Assembly: GCA_022393335.1 (NCBI GenBank) | Contig: JAJEKB010001194.1 | Span: forward strand, 30,855-94,854 | Source of the DNA: Macrotrachela quadricornifera | Taxonomy: Eukaryota > Rotifera > Eurotatoria > Philodinida > Philodinidae | Length of the DNA: 64,000 nt | Direction: 5' to 3' | Shown: positions 39,321 through 51,144 of the stretch, piece by piece | How the letters are laid out: each line of letters begins with the position of its first letter | Position numbering within the stretch: the first letter of the stretch is position 1 | The notes under the pieces: model-generated | The model's input: only the letters and a program-made list of their open reading frames with translations | Databases searched by the model: none | What the model was told of the DNA's origin: nothing | Program-made: the position numbers and the translations under genes

Positions 39321-42300
39321 TTATCTTTCTACAGGTGTTCCATCACTATTTTCAATAGGTATAGTTTTAAAACAACCAGTTGGTAATGATTGTGCTATAT
39401 CAAGTAAATTATTAACTTGATAATTAAGTTGATCATGTTGAAGTATAAATTCATCCGTTTGACTTTTAATAAAATAAGCACCTGAATAAAATTGATCAAT
39501 AGCAGAAAAAATTTTATCTAATGAAAATTGTTGAAATTCAATTTCAACTTCATCTAAATGTGTTATATTTATTTGTGTTGAATAATCTAAAGAAAATATA
39601 ATAAAAAAAAGAAGAATAAATCAAAATTTTTATTTAATTATACTTAATGATGATTGTAATGATTTAAGTTGTTCTAATAATTTTTCAACTTGATCACGAG
39701 CTGAATTAATATCATTTGTTAAATTTTTTCCAATTTCAGAAGCTTTTTCAATTCGACGTACATGAATATCAGCTTGTGATTTAATATCTTTTATATTATC
39801 AAGTGCAATTGATGATCGATTATTAATTGAATCAGTTGTAGTTTTTAATGGAACTAATTTTGCATCAACTTGTTCTTTAATTGTATTAGAATTTTGTATC
39901 ATATTCTATATAATAAAAATAAAAAAACAAACGGAAATCAATAAATAGAATATAATTATTATTATATTTTCTTACATTATTTTCATAATCTAATTTTATT
40001 TTTTGATGATTTTCAAAAGCATTTAAAACAGTTGTATTAAGTAAACGATATTGATCATTTACAATCCAATATTGTCGTGATATATCATCAGTACGATTTC
40101 GCATTATTTCAAGACGATTATATTGTGTTTCAGCATCTTTACTTTGTGTATCTTTATCTTGTACAAATGCTAAATAATATAAAAAAAAATAAAGAATTTT
40201 CTTTTTGATAAATTTATTTAATATACCACGAAGATTTTCACGAATTTTTTGTACTTCTCGTTCAATCATTGTAGATTTTTCAACAGCATGTTGTGCTCGA
40301 TGTTCAGTTGCATCAACTTCAGTAAATAAATTTTGTGTTTCCTACATATAAGAAAGAAAAAAATACACAAATATAATCAAATTTGAAATAGAAAAATTTA
40401 CTTGACTAGCATCTTGAACAGATAACTGAAGAGATTTAAATTCACGTTGAAAATTTTTTGATATATCTTGTAATTTATACATTTGATTAACAAATATTTT
40501 CATATCATTTTCAAGTTGTTTAAAATCTTGAGAAATTTTTGTAACTTGTTCTCGACGTTCATTTGATGAATCAAGTGTAAGATCTGTTTCACTAATAGAT
40601 AATTTAGTTAAATTTGATTTCCATTGATTTGTTGAAAATTTTATTTCTTCTACACGATTAACTAGATTTAATGATTGTTCAACAAGTTTTTGTCGACGAA
40701 GATCAAGTGATACTAATCTATTTATCAATATATANNNNNNNNNNNNNNNNNNNNNNNNNNNNNNNNNNNNNNNNNNNNNNNNNNNNNNNNNNNNNNNNNN
40801 NNNNNNNNNNNNNNNNNNNNNNNNNNNNNNNNNNNNNNNNNNNNNNNNNNNNNNNNNNNNNNNNNNNNNNNNNNNNNNNNNNNNNNNNNNNNNNNNNNNN
40901 NNNNNNNNNNNNNNNNNNNNNNNNNNNNNNNNNNNNNNNNNNNNNNNNNNNNNNNNNNNNNNNNNNNNNNNNNNNNNNNNNNNNNNNNNNNNNNNNNNNN
41001 NNNNNNNNNNNNNNNNNNNNNNNNNNNNNNNNNNNNNNNNNNNNNNNNNNNNNNNNNNNNNNNNNNNNNNNNNNNNNNNNNNNNNNNNNNNNNNNNNNNN
41101 NNNNNNNNNNNNNNNNNNNNNNNNNNNNNNNNNNCACATGATACACAACTAGCAAATGGTCCACCAAATGATGGTAATCGACGATAACCAATAGCACAAT
41201 ATTCACAACGTTCTCCATAATAACCTTGTGGACATGGTGAACAAGATTCAACATTACCAACAGGAAAAAGACCAGTCGAAGGTGTTGAATGTCCAAGTGT
41301 TATTTCACCAAGAAAACTAACAGCATTATCAACACCATATGTTGCATGAATACGAATAGCTGTTATATTTGATAGAAGACGCATATATTCAAGAAAAGAT
41401 AATGTTGGTGACCAAGATTGTTCGTTTAATCTTAATAAATAACAAACAATCAAATCATAAAATACTATTAGAATTATTATACCTAAAACGAAATGTTAAT
41501 GGTTCTTCTGATGGAATTGTTTGAGGTAATCCTCCATAAATGACAACACCAACTTTTACTCCATTAGCACCTTCAAGAGCTACATCAGCATGTGTATACA
41601 TACGATTAACATTAGCTGGTGCACGTAAAATTAATATAAATGTCAAAAATTGATTGTAAGATAAAGTACGATCACCCAAATAACGAGCTATAGAAAAAAA
41701 AAGAATGCATATTTTTAGATAAATTAATTCATAAAATAAATCTTTACCTGGTGCTTCAAATGTTAAATCTTGGCCAGGTGATGATTGAACATAGATATAA
41801 CTACCAGTATCACTATACACAGAAACTTCGTGTCCTGTCTGATTTACTGCTCGCCATCCATCAACACCTAATATAAATTTTGTTATATATAAAATATAAT
41901 TCGAAATTTATAAAAAAATCAATTTAATACCTTGAGAAAACGAAGATCGAATAGGATTATAATAATAATTTGGTGCTGATTGACATGATGAAGCATGACC
42001 ATAACAAAAACATTTTGTGCAACCATCTGGATTAGCTGCATCCAAATTGAAAAATCCAGGCCGACATCTATTCATAAAAAAATATTAATATAATAGTACA
42101 ATGAATACAATAATCATTATTACTTGTCACAGTTTTGTCCTTCAACAAATGTTTTACAAGTACATTGTCCCGTTTTAGGATTACATTGAAGTGGTTGTAA
42201 AGAACCAGGTTCATAACAAGAACATTGACTATTTGAATAAAATATTAAATAAATATCAAAAAACACAAAGGAGAAAAAAATTCACATACGTGCAACCATT

Positions 42301-44089
42301 TGGTCCAAAATTATAATGATAAGGTGCGCATTGATTACATTTATCACCAACTACACCAGGTTTACATTGACATCGACCATCAGGTGCACATTGAATATTT
42401 TCTGAGCCTAGATTTATATTTATCATAAATATTTAATCTTCAAAAATTATCAATAAAACTTACCAACAGGATCGCATCCACAAGCTAAACATTCACCTTC
42501 ACTCTCTGGTAGTCGATAGAAACCCAATTTACAGCTTTCACAATTAGGTCCGCCACGATTACCAGCACAATCAATACATACACTACCATGTCCTGTACGC
42601 TCATAAAGTTCTCGACTAAATGTACAATTTTTAGCATAACCATTACAAACACAAGCTAAATAAATATCAATAAAAAAAAGAAAATTTAGTAAATATTTAA
42701 AAAAAATGAATAAACCTTTGCATGGATGTGCATCAACAACTCCTGCTGGTTGCCATGGTGCATCATTATATGCTGGATGACATATCTCACAATCTCGACC
42801 AATTGTATTATGTTCACATTCACATCGAGTTTCATTTTTATGATTACCACCCTTTTTTGTACATTTATTTGCATGACCATTACAGTGACAACTATATATC
42901 ATAAAGAAAAGATATCCTTAATGAATAAAAACATGCATTCTATTTGTTTTTTTTACCGTCCACCAACAGCTAAATCTGAAATAGCATAGAAATATGTTCG
43001 AAGTACAACAGGTTGACCAAACATTTCATCTCCAAATGTATTCATTCGAACAAGTTGAATACGAATTTCAGATGCTGTTACCCAATCCTAAAAATTTATT
43101 TATTTTAATTTTTAAGAAAATATTTCATTGAAGAAATAATTTGATTTTTACTTGAAGATCATTACGTATTTCAAATGTAACTGCACCTGGTCGCCAATCA
43201 AGTGTACCAAATGCTACTTCAGATCCATGTAATGGTGTTACATCACTAAAATCTTCTGAACAAATAGCTTCTGTATCAAAATCAGGATATTTCTTAGGTG
43301 GTAATCCAAATGTAAGCATACATGATGCACTATAATATTGATATGGTATCCAAGAACTATTCTCATGTGTACGTTTATATATAACAAAACTTTCAGGTTT
43401 AGGAGATTGAAATGTTAATTTAATATAAGTAACATCGTAAGTCTTTCCTAATAAAATAAAAGATTGTATAAAATAAATTTTCTTCTTTTTTTTTGTTTTA
43501 GTTGAAAAAAAAAATTCTTACCAAGGTCAAGAGTTAAATTGATTGTATTTGGATAATTAATTCCTTCAAGCATTGTTTCACTTTGCCACCATGTAAGATT
43601 TCCTCGTTGATTAAAATCAGTCATAAAATCAGGTGGATGCGCTCGTGTTGAATCACGGCTATCACATACTAAACAATTTTTTTGTTCATTACCAAATAAA
43701 TAATCTCCAAAAATTGCACTTTGTGGTGGACCTGTTTGAATACAGTATTCAGTACCAGTATTTGTAGGATCAGTTTTCCAACGTTCACCACAAGTATTTG
43801 ATGCAGTAACTCGACGACGAAATGCTGCATTAACAAATTCAGGTAGACAACGAATAGCAGCACCAGTTGATTTATTATAACATGTTTGTTCTTCAACAAC
43901 AATTGGAGGTGGTGTTAATATTTCATTTTGTTTTTTTGTTGTTGTAGTTTTCTTCGTAGTCGAACGTGTTATTGCTGCTTTAGAATTGGATGCACTTTTT
44001 TGTGTTGAAACATTCGATAATTCACCGAGTATAATTAAACATATAAATAAAAGTTTAATATTTATTGTAAAAACACCACAAACTGTCAT
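39321..44089 (-). CDS. LAMC1: Laminin subunit gamma (interrupted by assembly gap)
   Basis: The basement-membrane laminin gamma chain, read from 44089 leftward through at least 16 exons. In order: signal peptide; Thr/Lys-rich linker; laminin N-terminal domain ([13 protein letters not shown] [70 protein letters not shown]); EGF-like repeats rich in Cys ([20 protein letters not shown]); a laminin IV domain (about 41483-42067, with DGWRA and [15 protein letters not shown]); then another EGF repeat ending SCVSC at the gap. After the gap comes only coiled coil, finishing with SLPTGCF near the C terminus, where gamma chains have the Cys that bonds to beta. A UCSC-style N run (40735-41134) removes several EGF repeats and the start of the coil. 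Gamma is preferred over beta because of the domain order and C-terminal Cys context. Confidence 0.95.
40735..41134. other. Assembly gap of exactly 400 N
   Basis: A run of 400 N inside laminin gamma. Left of it in gene order is the end of an EGF-like repeat (SCVSC), right of it is already coiled coil. Laminin gamma chains normally have about six or seven EGF-like repeats here, over 1 kb of coding sequence, so the true gap is probably longer than 400 bases. Confidence 0.98.
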
Positions 44090-44734
44090 TGTTGCCTCTA
44101 ATGCGATAAAAAGAAAAAGAGAAGCCGCTTGTTATATTTGTGCGAATGAAGAGTGTTTAATGTTCACACTACTTTTGATTACGGCATGAGGTTTCGTAGT
44201 ATAAAGATTGATTTCTTGCTCTCTTTCTATTCGTGTAATATACACAGACACAAAAGCTTTTTTCTCTTCCCACCACTACACAACGTCTATTGAACGTCTA
44301 CTAACATAGAGATATTGCGTTCATTCATGACCAGATATGGATGGAGTCTCTGTTCTTTTACTTCTTTTTCGTTAGCATAGACGAGAAGAAAAGCGAGCAT
44401 CATCATTAATGCGTAAAGAAGAAAAAAGCTCCGAGTATGAGACATTGAACGAACGTACCAACCATCCACTCAACCGCCCAAACGATGGACGATAACTGAC
44501 CCAGTGCATGTATTATTATTCTATATACATTGAATGAGAAAGAAGAAAGGAGAAAAAAAACGTACGAGACTACCATAATATGAAGACTGACCATATACAC
44601 GTAATCATTTCTTTTTCTTTTTATTCATTATTTCAAAAGTATAATAAACACACCGAATAGTTCAGATAAAGATTAAAAACTTGATTGCAAGTTCAAATCA
44701 TTAGTAAGAAAAAAATGAATAAATCGACAAGATA
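44090..44734. other. Intergenic, no gene seen
   Basis: Spacer of 645 bp between the laminin start and the ROCO stop, both on the minus strand. It should contain the laminin promoter. It is slightly less AT-rich than its surroundings; open frames at 44287 and 44406 show no motif. Confidence 0.5.
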
Positions 44735-47700
44735 TCACACCGGTGGTACTAATAAATGAGTAGGAGTTGAAGTTGTTGGTGGTATATCATTTGACTCTTT
44801 ATTTGGAGTTTTTGTATGTCGTTCACGAATTCGTTTTAAAAGTTCTTCACCTAAATTAAACAAAAACAAAAAGAAAAAAAAAAAATTTTTTTTTATTTTA
44901 TAAATAGTAATTTTTATTTTTAAAACTTACTTCTTCGTTTACTTTCATTAGGTTGTACAAGACGAGATGTATCTACATTTTCACCACATAATGAACATGC
45001 TTTCACTTTCAAACATTGTAATTCTTTTGGTGTTGTCCATTCACCCTAAAAAACTAAAATTATTTCATATTACTAAATTATTCAATAATTACCATAAATG
45101 AAAATTCTTTACAATGTGGACATTGAACAGAACGTTCAAATCGATTATCTTTATAAAAAAAAAAAAAAAAACATAATTCAATTTTTTTCTGACATATATC
45201 AAATATAAAAATTTACTTGGAGCTAAATTTGTTAAAATTTCTTCGAAATGATTAAGTATAGGCATAAATACATTCCAAATTTCTTCAAATGGTTGTTCAA
45301 CAATACTAGTACCACAATGACATATAACATATGTACGATGATCTGTTTCTATAATAAATCTATTTTAAATAAACGTATATTTGATTAAATTAATAATATA
45401 AAATCTATTCTTACCTTACATCTTTTTCTTCATGTTCACCTAAAATTAAATTATTCCAATGTTTTTTATAAATAATATTTAATCTTAATATAGATGAAAC
45501 AGAAAATCGATGAAAAAATCCAAATGGTAATGATTCACTTATATAACGTATAATAATAATATTTCTTAAACGATTATTAAAATGTTTTATTTCATCTTGT
45601 TGTTCATTTAAATTAATTATTGGTAAATAATATGGTATAATAGCATAATCAAATTTAATATCTTCTCGATCATTTGGATTTTGTTTAATATCAATTAATC
45701 GATTAAAAGGTTTTTCTTCTTTTAAATTTGAATCAGGTGTTTGTACATGAATAAGACGTTTTAATTGTGTTTTATTCATTTTTGGATAACCTATCAATAA
45801 AAATCTCATTAATGTTAGCCATAAATGATAAAAACATTCTTTTTTATGTAATAAATTAGTCCATAATGAACGAAGAAGATCAGAATGTAAAAGACCATAT
45901 TGAAGAAATTCTTTTTTATATACTTGAAAACGTGATTCAGATAAATTATTTAAAGAAAATATTTCATTTGTTTCATAATTAAGATATGTGGTTGATATAT
46001 CATGACGAAATAAATTATATAATAGATCAGTTAACCATGATGGACGAAGAAAAACAGCACGATCTGTTGTACCTATTTCATTAATAACTAAAATTTTTCC
46101 TTCATCATGTAATGATTTTGTTATATCATTTATTAAATGTGGAAGACCATGTTTATTAATAACACGAGTAGTAAAATTTTCCCATAGAATATATGGAACA
46201 GGTAATAAATCAGCTAAACATTCGATATATTGATTTGTTTCAGCCCATAATGTTGGTAAAATTCTATCAATATGAGGAAATATTGTTTTTTGTGTTAATA
46301 CACATCGTTGAATTGTTCGATTAAGTTCATCAATACCTTGAAATGTTAATGAACTTATTGATTGACATGATTCGATTTGAATATTAATATTAAGTAAAGA
46401 AGTATATGTTTTAAGACGATCAGAAAGTGAAGATGATATTGTTTGTAGTGAATGAATTAATTCTATTTCATGTTTTATTTTTTCATTACGATATTGAACA
46501 TATAATTTAAAAAATTTATTGATTTTTTCTAATATATCATTTCTAAAATAAAAATATTTAATTAATACAAAAAAAAATAAATAAATAATCCATTAAACTT
46601 ACTTATCTTCTTTTGATCGTTTATCATATAAATCAATACATGTAGCTATAGGTATTATCATGATTCCATGTGTTTTAGTTGCTTTTTCACATACAAGTTG
46701 TAATAATTGAAATAATTGTGTAATCATAGTAGATGATGATATATCAAATGCACCATTAAATATATCCTCAATAACTGTTGGAAGACTTTGATGAAAATCA
46801 GCTGAATGAATACAAATAAGATGAAGAGCACTTGTATCAATAAATGGTGACATATGTTCATAGTACTCAGATGATCCGTTAAAATCATATATTGTTAATG
46901 GAAGAGTTTTCATTGGTTCTGATGGTATAGAAGGTGTAGAAGGTACTGATGATGTTGATGGAAGTGGTGATTGAGGTTGACTTGATGATAATTGAGGTTG
47001 TTTAGTTGTTTGAGCTGAAGGATTTCGTCGTTTACGTATATCCATTTCAAATCGTTGAAGTTGTATTTTAGGTAGATCAACACTTTTTATATTAGAAGGA
47101 GTTACTGTTTTTGATACTACAGATGGAATTGGCAGAATTGGTGTAGATGGTTTAGATGGTGATGTTTGATCATTAATTGTTATTACACGAAATGGAAATT
47201 GATGAACTATTAAATGAAATAAAATCTATTGCTATTCGTAGACAATAAAATACGAGTGAATAATCAGTGAATTGAAGGTTTTGAGATCAATTGAGTATTC
47301 TATCGAACTGGACATATAAGGCTTGAATATGAGTATAATTATATACCAATCAATACTCAACCTTTAGTGAAAGAATATTCTTAAGGTAAGGGATACAGTG
47401 CAACCCAAAAGTCTTGCACCAGTTTTTTTCATTTTAAGTCATGTATGAAAATTATCTAACATTACTTTAATTCGAGTATTTGTCTGTGTAGTAGAAGTCG
47501 AGCACTATTTCGATGAAGAACCGAACACAGAAAAAAGCGCAAAGTATTCAGAAAACTTTTCAGTTTATCAGTCTTTGTAGAGCTTTTTGTCGCTGATCAT
47601 TTAGTAAAAAAATCTTTTTCAATTTCAATAAGAAATGCTGGTGTTGTAGTCAAAAAAAACTAAATACTGTGATATACCAGAGGTACCAAATATCTGTAAT

Positions 47701-49708
47701 ATAGTTTATTTTACAAATATCTTTGCACAAACAAACAATAAATATATTTTGGATATGTATCCTTACTTAGAAAAATGTATCATTTTATAGATTTTTATAT
47801 CATTTTTTCCGTAAAAGTGAAATTTAGTTTTTTGTATTAAATACTTGAAGATATAGTTCTCGAACTCGACTACACAGATATTTAATTAAATCAATGAAGT
47901 ATTGTTTTGTTTTCATACACGACTAAAGACGAAAAAAAACAATGATGCGAGACTTTTAAGATTCACTACATACTTGAGGAATGTGTTTCTAAGGATAATT
48001 TGTGTAAAGATAAGAGTGATAATTGAATTGAATGTGCACAAAAAAATATATACTAATTTACTTATTCGAAAAGTAAAAATAGATGGTAAGTATTCAAAAT
48101 CATTGACTATAAATGAATTAAATAAATCTCTAATTACGAAGATTTTAATAATAAAAAGACAAAAATAAATAAATTCTAAAGCAATGAAAAACTTTTTTCC
48201 GATTTTATTTAATTTACTAACCATGAATAATTCTTTCTTGTGTTTCTTCACTATTAAAATCAATAATTAAAGGCATATATTCTTCAAGACAATTAGCTAA
48301 AGATGTTTTTCCACTATTTTTTGGACCAGTAATACATATTTTAAAACCTTGTCGAATATGAACATCATTTTGTTGTTCATCAAAACAATTTCTTATCATT
48401 CGAAGTGTATTCATTGTATTTGAACTATTTTCATCAAGCATTTCTAATGGAACAGCTGGTTGTATTAATGGATTATTATTTATTCGAAGTTCACGACTTA
48501 TAATCATATCATTATTTAATTTTTTAATTAAATCATTTGATATTGTACGTATTTTATTATTTGATACATCAATTTTAAGTGCAATAAGAAGTAAATAATC
48601 ATAAAATTTAATTAATTGATTAAATGATAAATCAATTGAAAAAATCATTGTTGCTCGTTTATAAGCAACGGGCATTGGAGGTAATTTCATTATTAAATTA
48701 TGACTTAAATTAAGTACATCAAGTGTATTAACAAGTAAAAGATCAATTGGAAATGATGTTAAACGATTATATGATAAATTAACATTTTTTAAATGATGTA
48801 ATTGATGAAGACCACGTGGAAATTTAATTAATTGATTATGAGCTATATGAATATATTCAAGTTTTTTTATTTGTCCAAAATCAATTGAATCAATAGATTC
48901 TAATTGATTATGATCACAAATAAAAAATTTTAAACGTTTTAAATTTACTAAATTTTGATCAATTACTGTTAGAAAATTATGTTCACAATTTAATCTTATT
49001 AACGATTTAAATGTATAAATAACATTTGGTAAATGTTTAAAAAGATTATATGATATATTAAGTTCTTTAAGATGTTTTAATTGTTCAAATAAATCAACAA
49101 TATCAATTAATTGATTATGTGAACAATTTAATGTTTCAAGATCAGTAAGTAATGTAATATCTAATGGTAACTCATTTAATTCATTTTGGCTAACATCAAA
49201 ATGTTGTAATGTTTTTATTGATGAACAAACATTACGAATCATTTCAATATTTGTACATAAATCTGTTGTTGGTGTACGTGAACGTAAACGAGATATTGAA
49301 CGAGAAAAAACACCACCATTACAATCATTATTAGTCAAATGTATTGGAAAAAGATGTCGAACACCAGTTGTACCAGCTTGAATAAATAATGATGGATCTG
49401 GTGGACGTGGTGGTGCAATAAAATCATTATTCATTTCATTAATTATATTTTGAGATTGTCCTAATGGACTAGTTTGTTGACTAACATTTGAAACACGTAA
49501 AGATTGTGATGTACGTTGTATTTGTGATCGACTCGATCGGGAATGTCCCTTTTTGAAATATAGGAAAATTTAATGAAGCGAATAAGAAAATTTAACGATA
49601 TATTTATATTATTTTTCTTTTTGATCGACTCACTTTGATAGCACTCGACACACGGCGCCCTACTGTTGATGATGGCGTTTTCCCTGCTGTTGATGGAGCG
49701 GTCGGCAT
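44735..49708 (-). CDS. ROCO-family protein (LRR-Roc-COR) with C-terminal Cys pairs
   Basis: Eight exons (49634-49708, 48222-49548, 46603-47206, 45415-46542, 45217-45359, 45093-45148, 44931-45045, 44735-44850) sum to 1187 residues in phase. ROCO proteins are large Ras-like GTPases that dimerise through COR. A Ser-rich N terminus is followed by about ten LRRs (residues ~135-355, for example LQHFDVSQNELNELP). The Roc P-loop is GPKNSGKTSLANCL (~430). A low-complexity Pro/Ser insert of over 100 residues precedes the G3-like DFNGSSEYYE; the G4 motif is not clear. A long helical COR region contains TDRAVFLRPSWLTDLLYNLF, typical of COR. The end has CHCG, CPHC and CSLC pairs, likely zinc-binding. The kinase domain of LRRK is absent, so it resembles MFHAS1-type ROCOs. 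The intron 47207-48221 carries a transposon. Confidence 0.88.
47396..47970. mobile_element. MITE-like DNA transposon, Tc1/mariner type, in a ROCO intron
   Basis: About 575 bp bounded by imperfect inverted repeats of roughly 115-120 bp: left about 47396-47512, right about 47848-47970. Outer ends share AAAAGTCTYGCAYC; further in, both arms share AGTCRTGTATGAAAA and TCTGTGTAGT followed by TCGAG and ACTAT in the same order. Both ends are flanked by TA (47394-47395 and 47971-47972), the expected target duplication. The core of about 330 bp shows no transposase frame, so the element is non-autonomous. It lies wholly within the largest intron of the ROCO gene. Arms are about 70-80% alike by eye, suggesting some age. 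Confidence 0.8.
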
Positions 49709-51144
49709 TGTATATCACGTATACCTATAACACCTCACTTCACAGTAGTAACAACAACAGGACGTCAAATGATTGAAATGTTTGATTCTTCTTTTCTCTC
49801 ATTTTGTATTACATTTCTTCTCAGATTTTTTTTTTCTTCAATTATTTTTTGCTTCTTTTTTTTCTTAACATTTATATTTGCACCGTCCTCTGAATTTTCA
49901 AAATACTTCATGTCAATAATTCGTTCTATTGTTGACAAGAATGCCCCCATACATTCCTATCTTATTTTTCTTGTGATTATTGATCTAGTAAAACTTTTCT
50001 TTTTTTTGATTTCCTGTCATATTCCATCTCTTAATTTTTTAATTTTCTCCGGAAATTTTCTTATATTAAGTATCCTTAGGTCGTTGAGTATCAAGAAAAA
50101 AAAATGATTCAATTTTTATGATTCAATTAGTAATAAAATCAAATTTAATGTATAATAAAGAATTTCTAATATATTTTTAGTACTTTTTTAATTTCCTTTA
50201 AATGATCAAGTTTTGTCATACCTGAATGTTATTTCATTTTGAAATATAAAGAATTTATTTTTATATGTAAAGAAAATAATCATTCAACTTTAACGACATA
50301 AAACTGGCTTCCTCTCGTTCTCTTTTTTTTTTCTACTTAACCAGAAAAAATAAATTTGTTGTTCTGTTGTATTTTGACAACAAAATACAAAAAATAACAA
50401 CAAGATGTTCATTAAATATATATATTACGAACTGAATCATACATTAAAAATTAATAAATTATTTGAAATACATAATGAAGAAAGAAAAAAAAATTTTATA
50501 ATTTATTCAAAAATATTTCATGTTAAAGGACAAAATCTGCATCAATCACATGCAAATACAGGTAGAACTGTATACTCAAAAGACTGGCTTTTTTATGCCA
50601 TTATTATAAGTAATAAACGTAGACAGTTGATTTTATTATTCACTCATTCTTCTAATTAGAACTATTCTGAATGGCGAAAATAGTTATCGACAAGCTATTA
50701 ATCGATCTTCTCTATCAAAAAAAAAAAAACGATTTGCACTTTTGAATAAAACAGGTTTATTCAAATTACATGACAATATTTATTGACAGCATGTGTGTCA
50801 TGATATTTCAAATATCTTTATATTTATGATGTTGTTATTGAAGAGTTGATTTTAGTTGTTTTTTATACAATTTACAATGATTATTTTTTTTTCCATTTGA
50901 ATATCAATTTCAAAATAAAAATTTAATATCTTTAATATTTCCAATTACTTTGTAAACTTATAAACAATCAATTAATTTTTTTTTCATACGTTTCTTTTTT
51001 TTTTAATCCATTCTCTATACAATATCTCACACAAAAAAAAACGAGATAACAGAAATTGTTTTCTCCAAAAGAGGACAAGCAATAATACACCAGCCAGATG
51101 GAAGAGAATTATAAAAATAAACAAAAAAAAAAACATGACAAAAA
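49709..51144. other. Intergenic, no gene seen
   Basis: About 1.4 kb between ROCO and SETDB1. Open stretches at 49769-50107 and 50405-50659 on the plus strand are Phe/Ile/Lys-rich with no motif and are treated as chance. It contains the ROCO promoter and SETDB1 3' flank. Confidence 0.5.

Noticed and set aside
40671..41296. Long apparent open frames across the N run
   Set aside because: They exist only because N codons do not make stops; not evidence of coding.
47902..48263. Overlapping open frames at the right end of the ROCO intron
   Set aside because: They run through the transposon repeat and the intron; no transposase or ROCO similarity.
50405..50659. Plus-strand 84-codon frame
   Set aside because: No recognised domain or splice continuation; isolated between two minus-strand genes.
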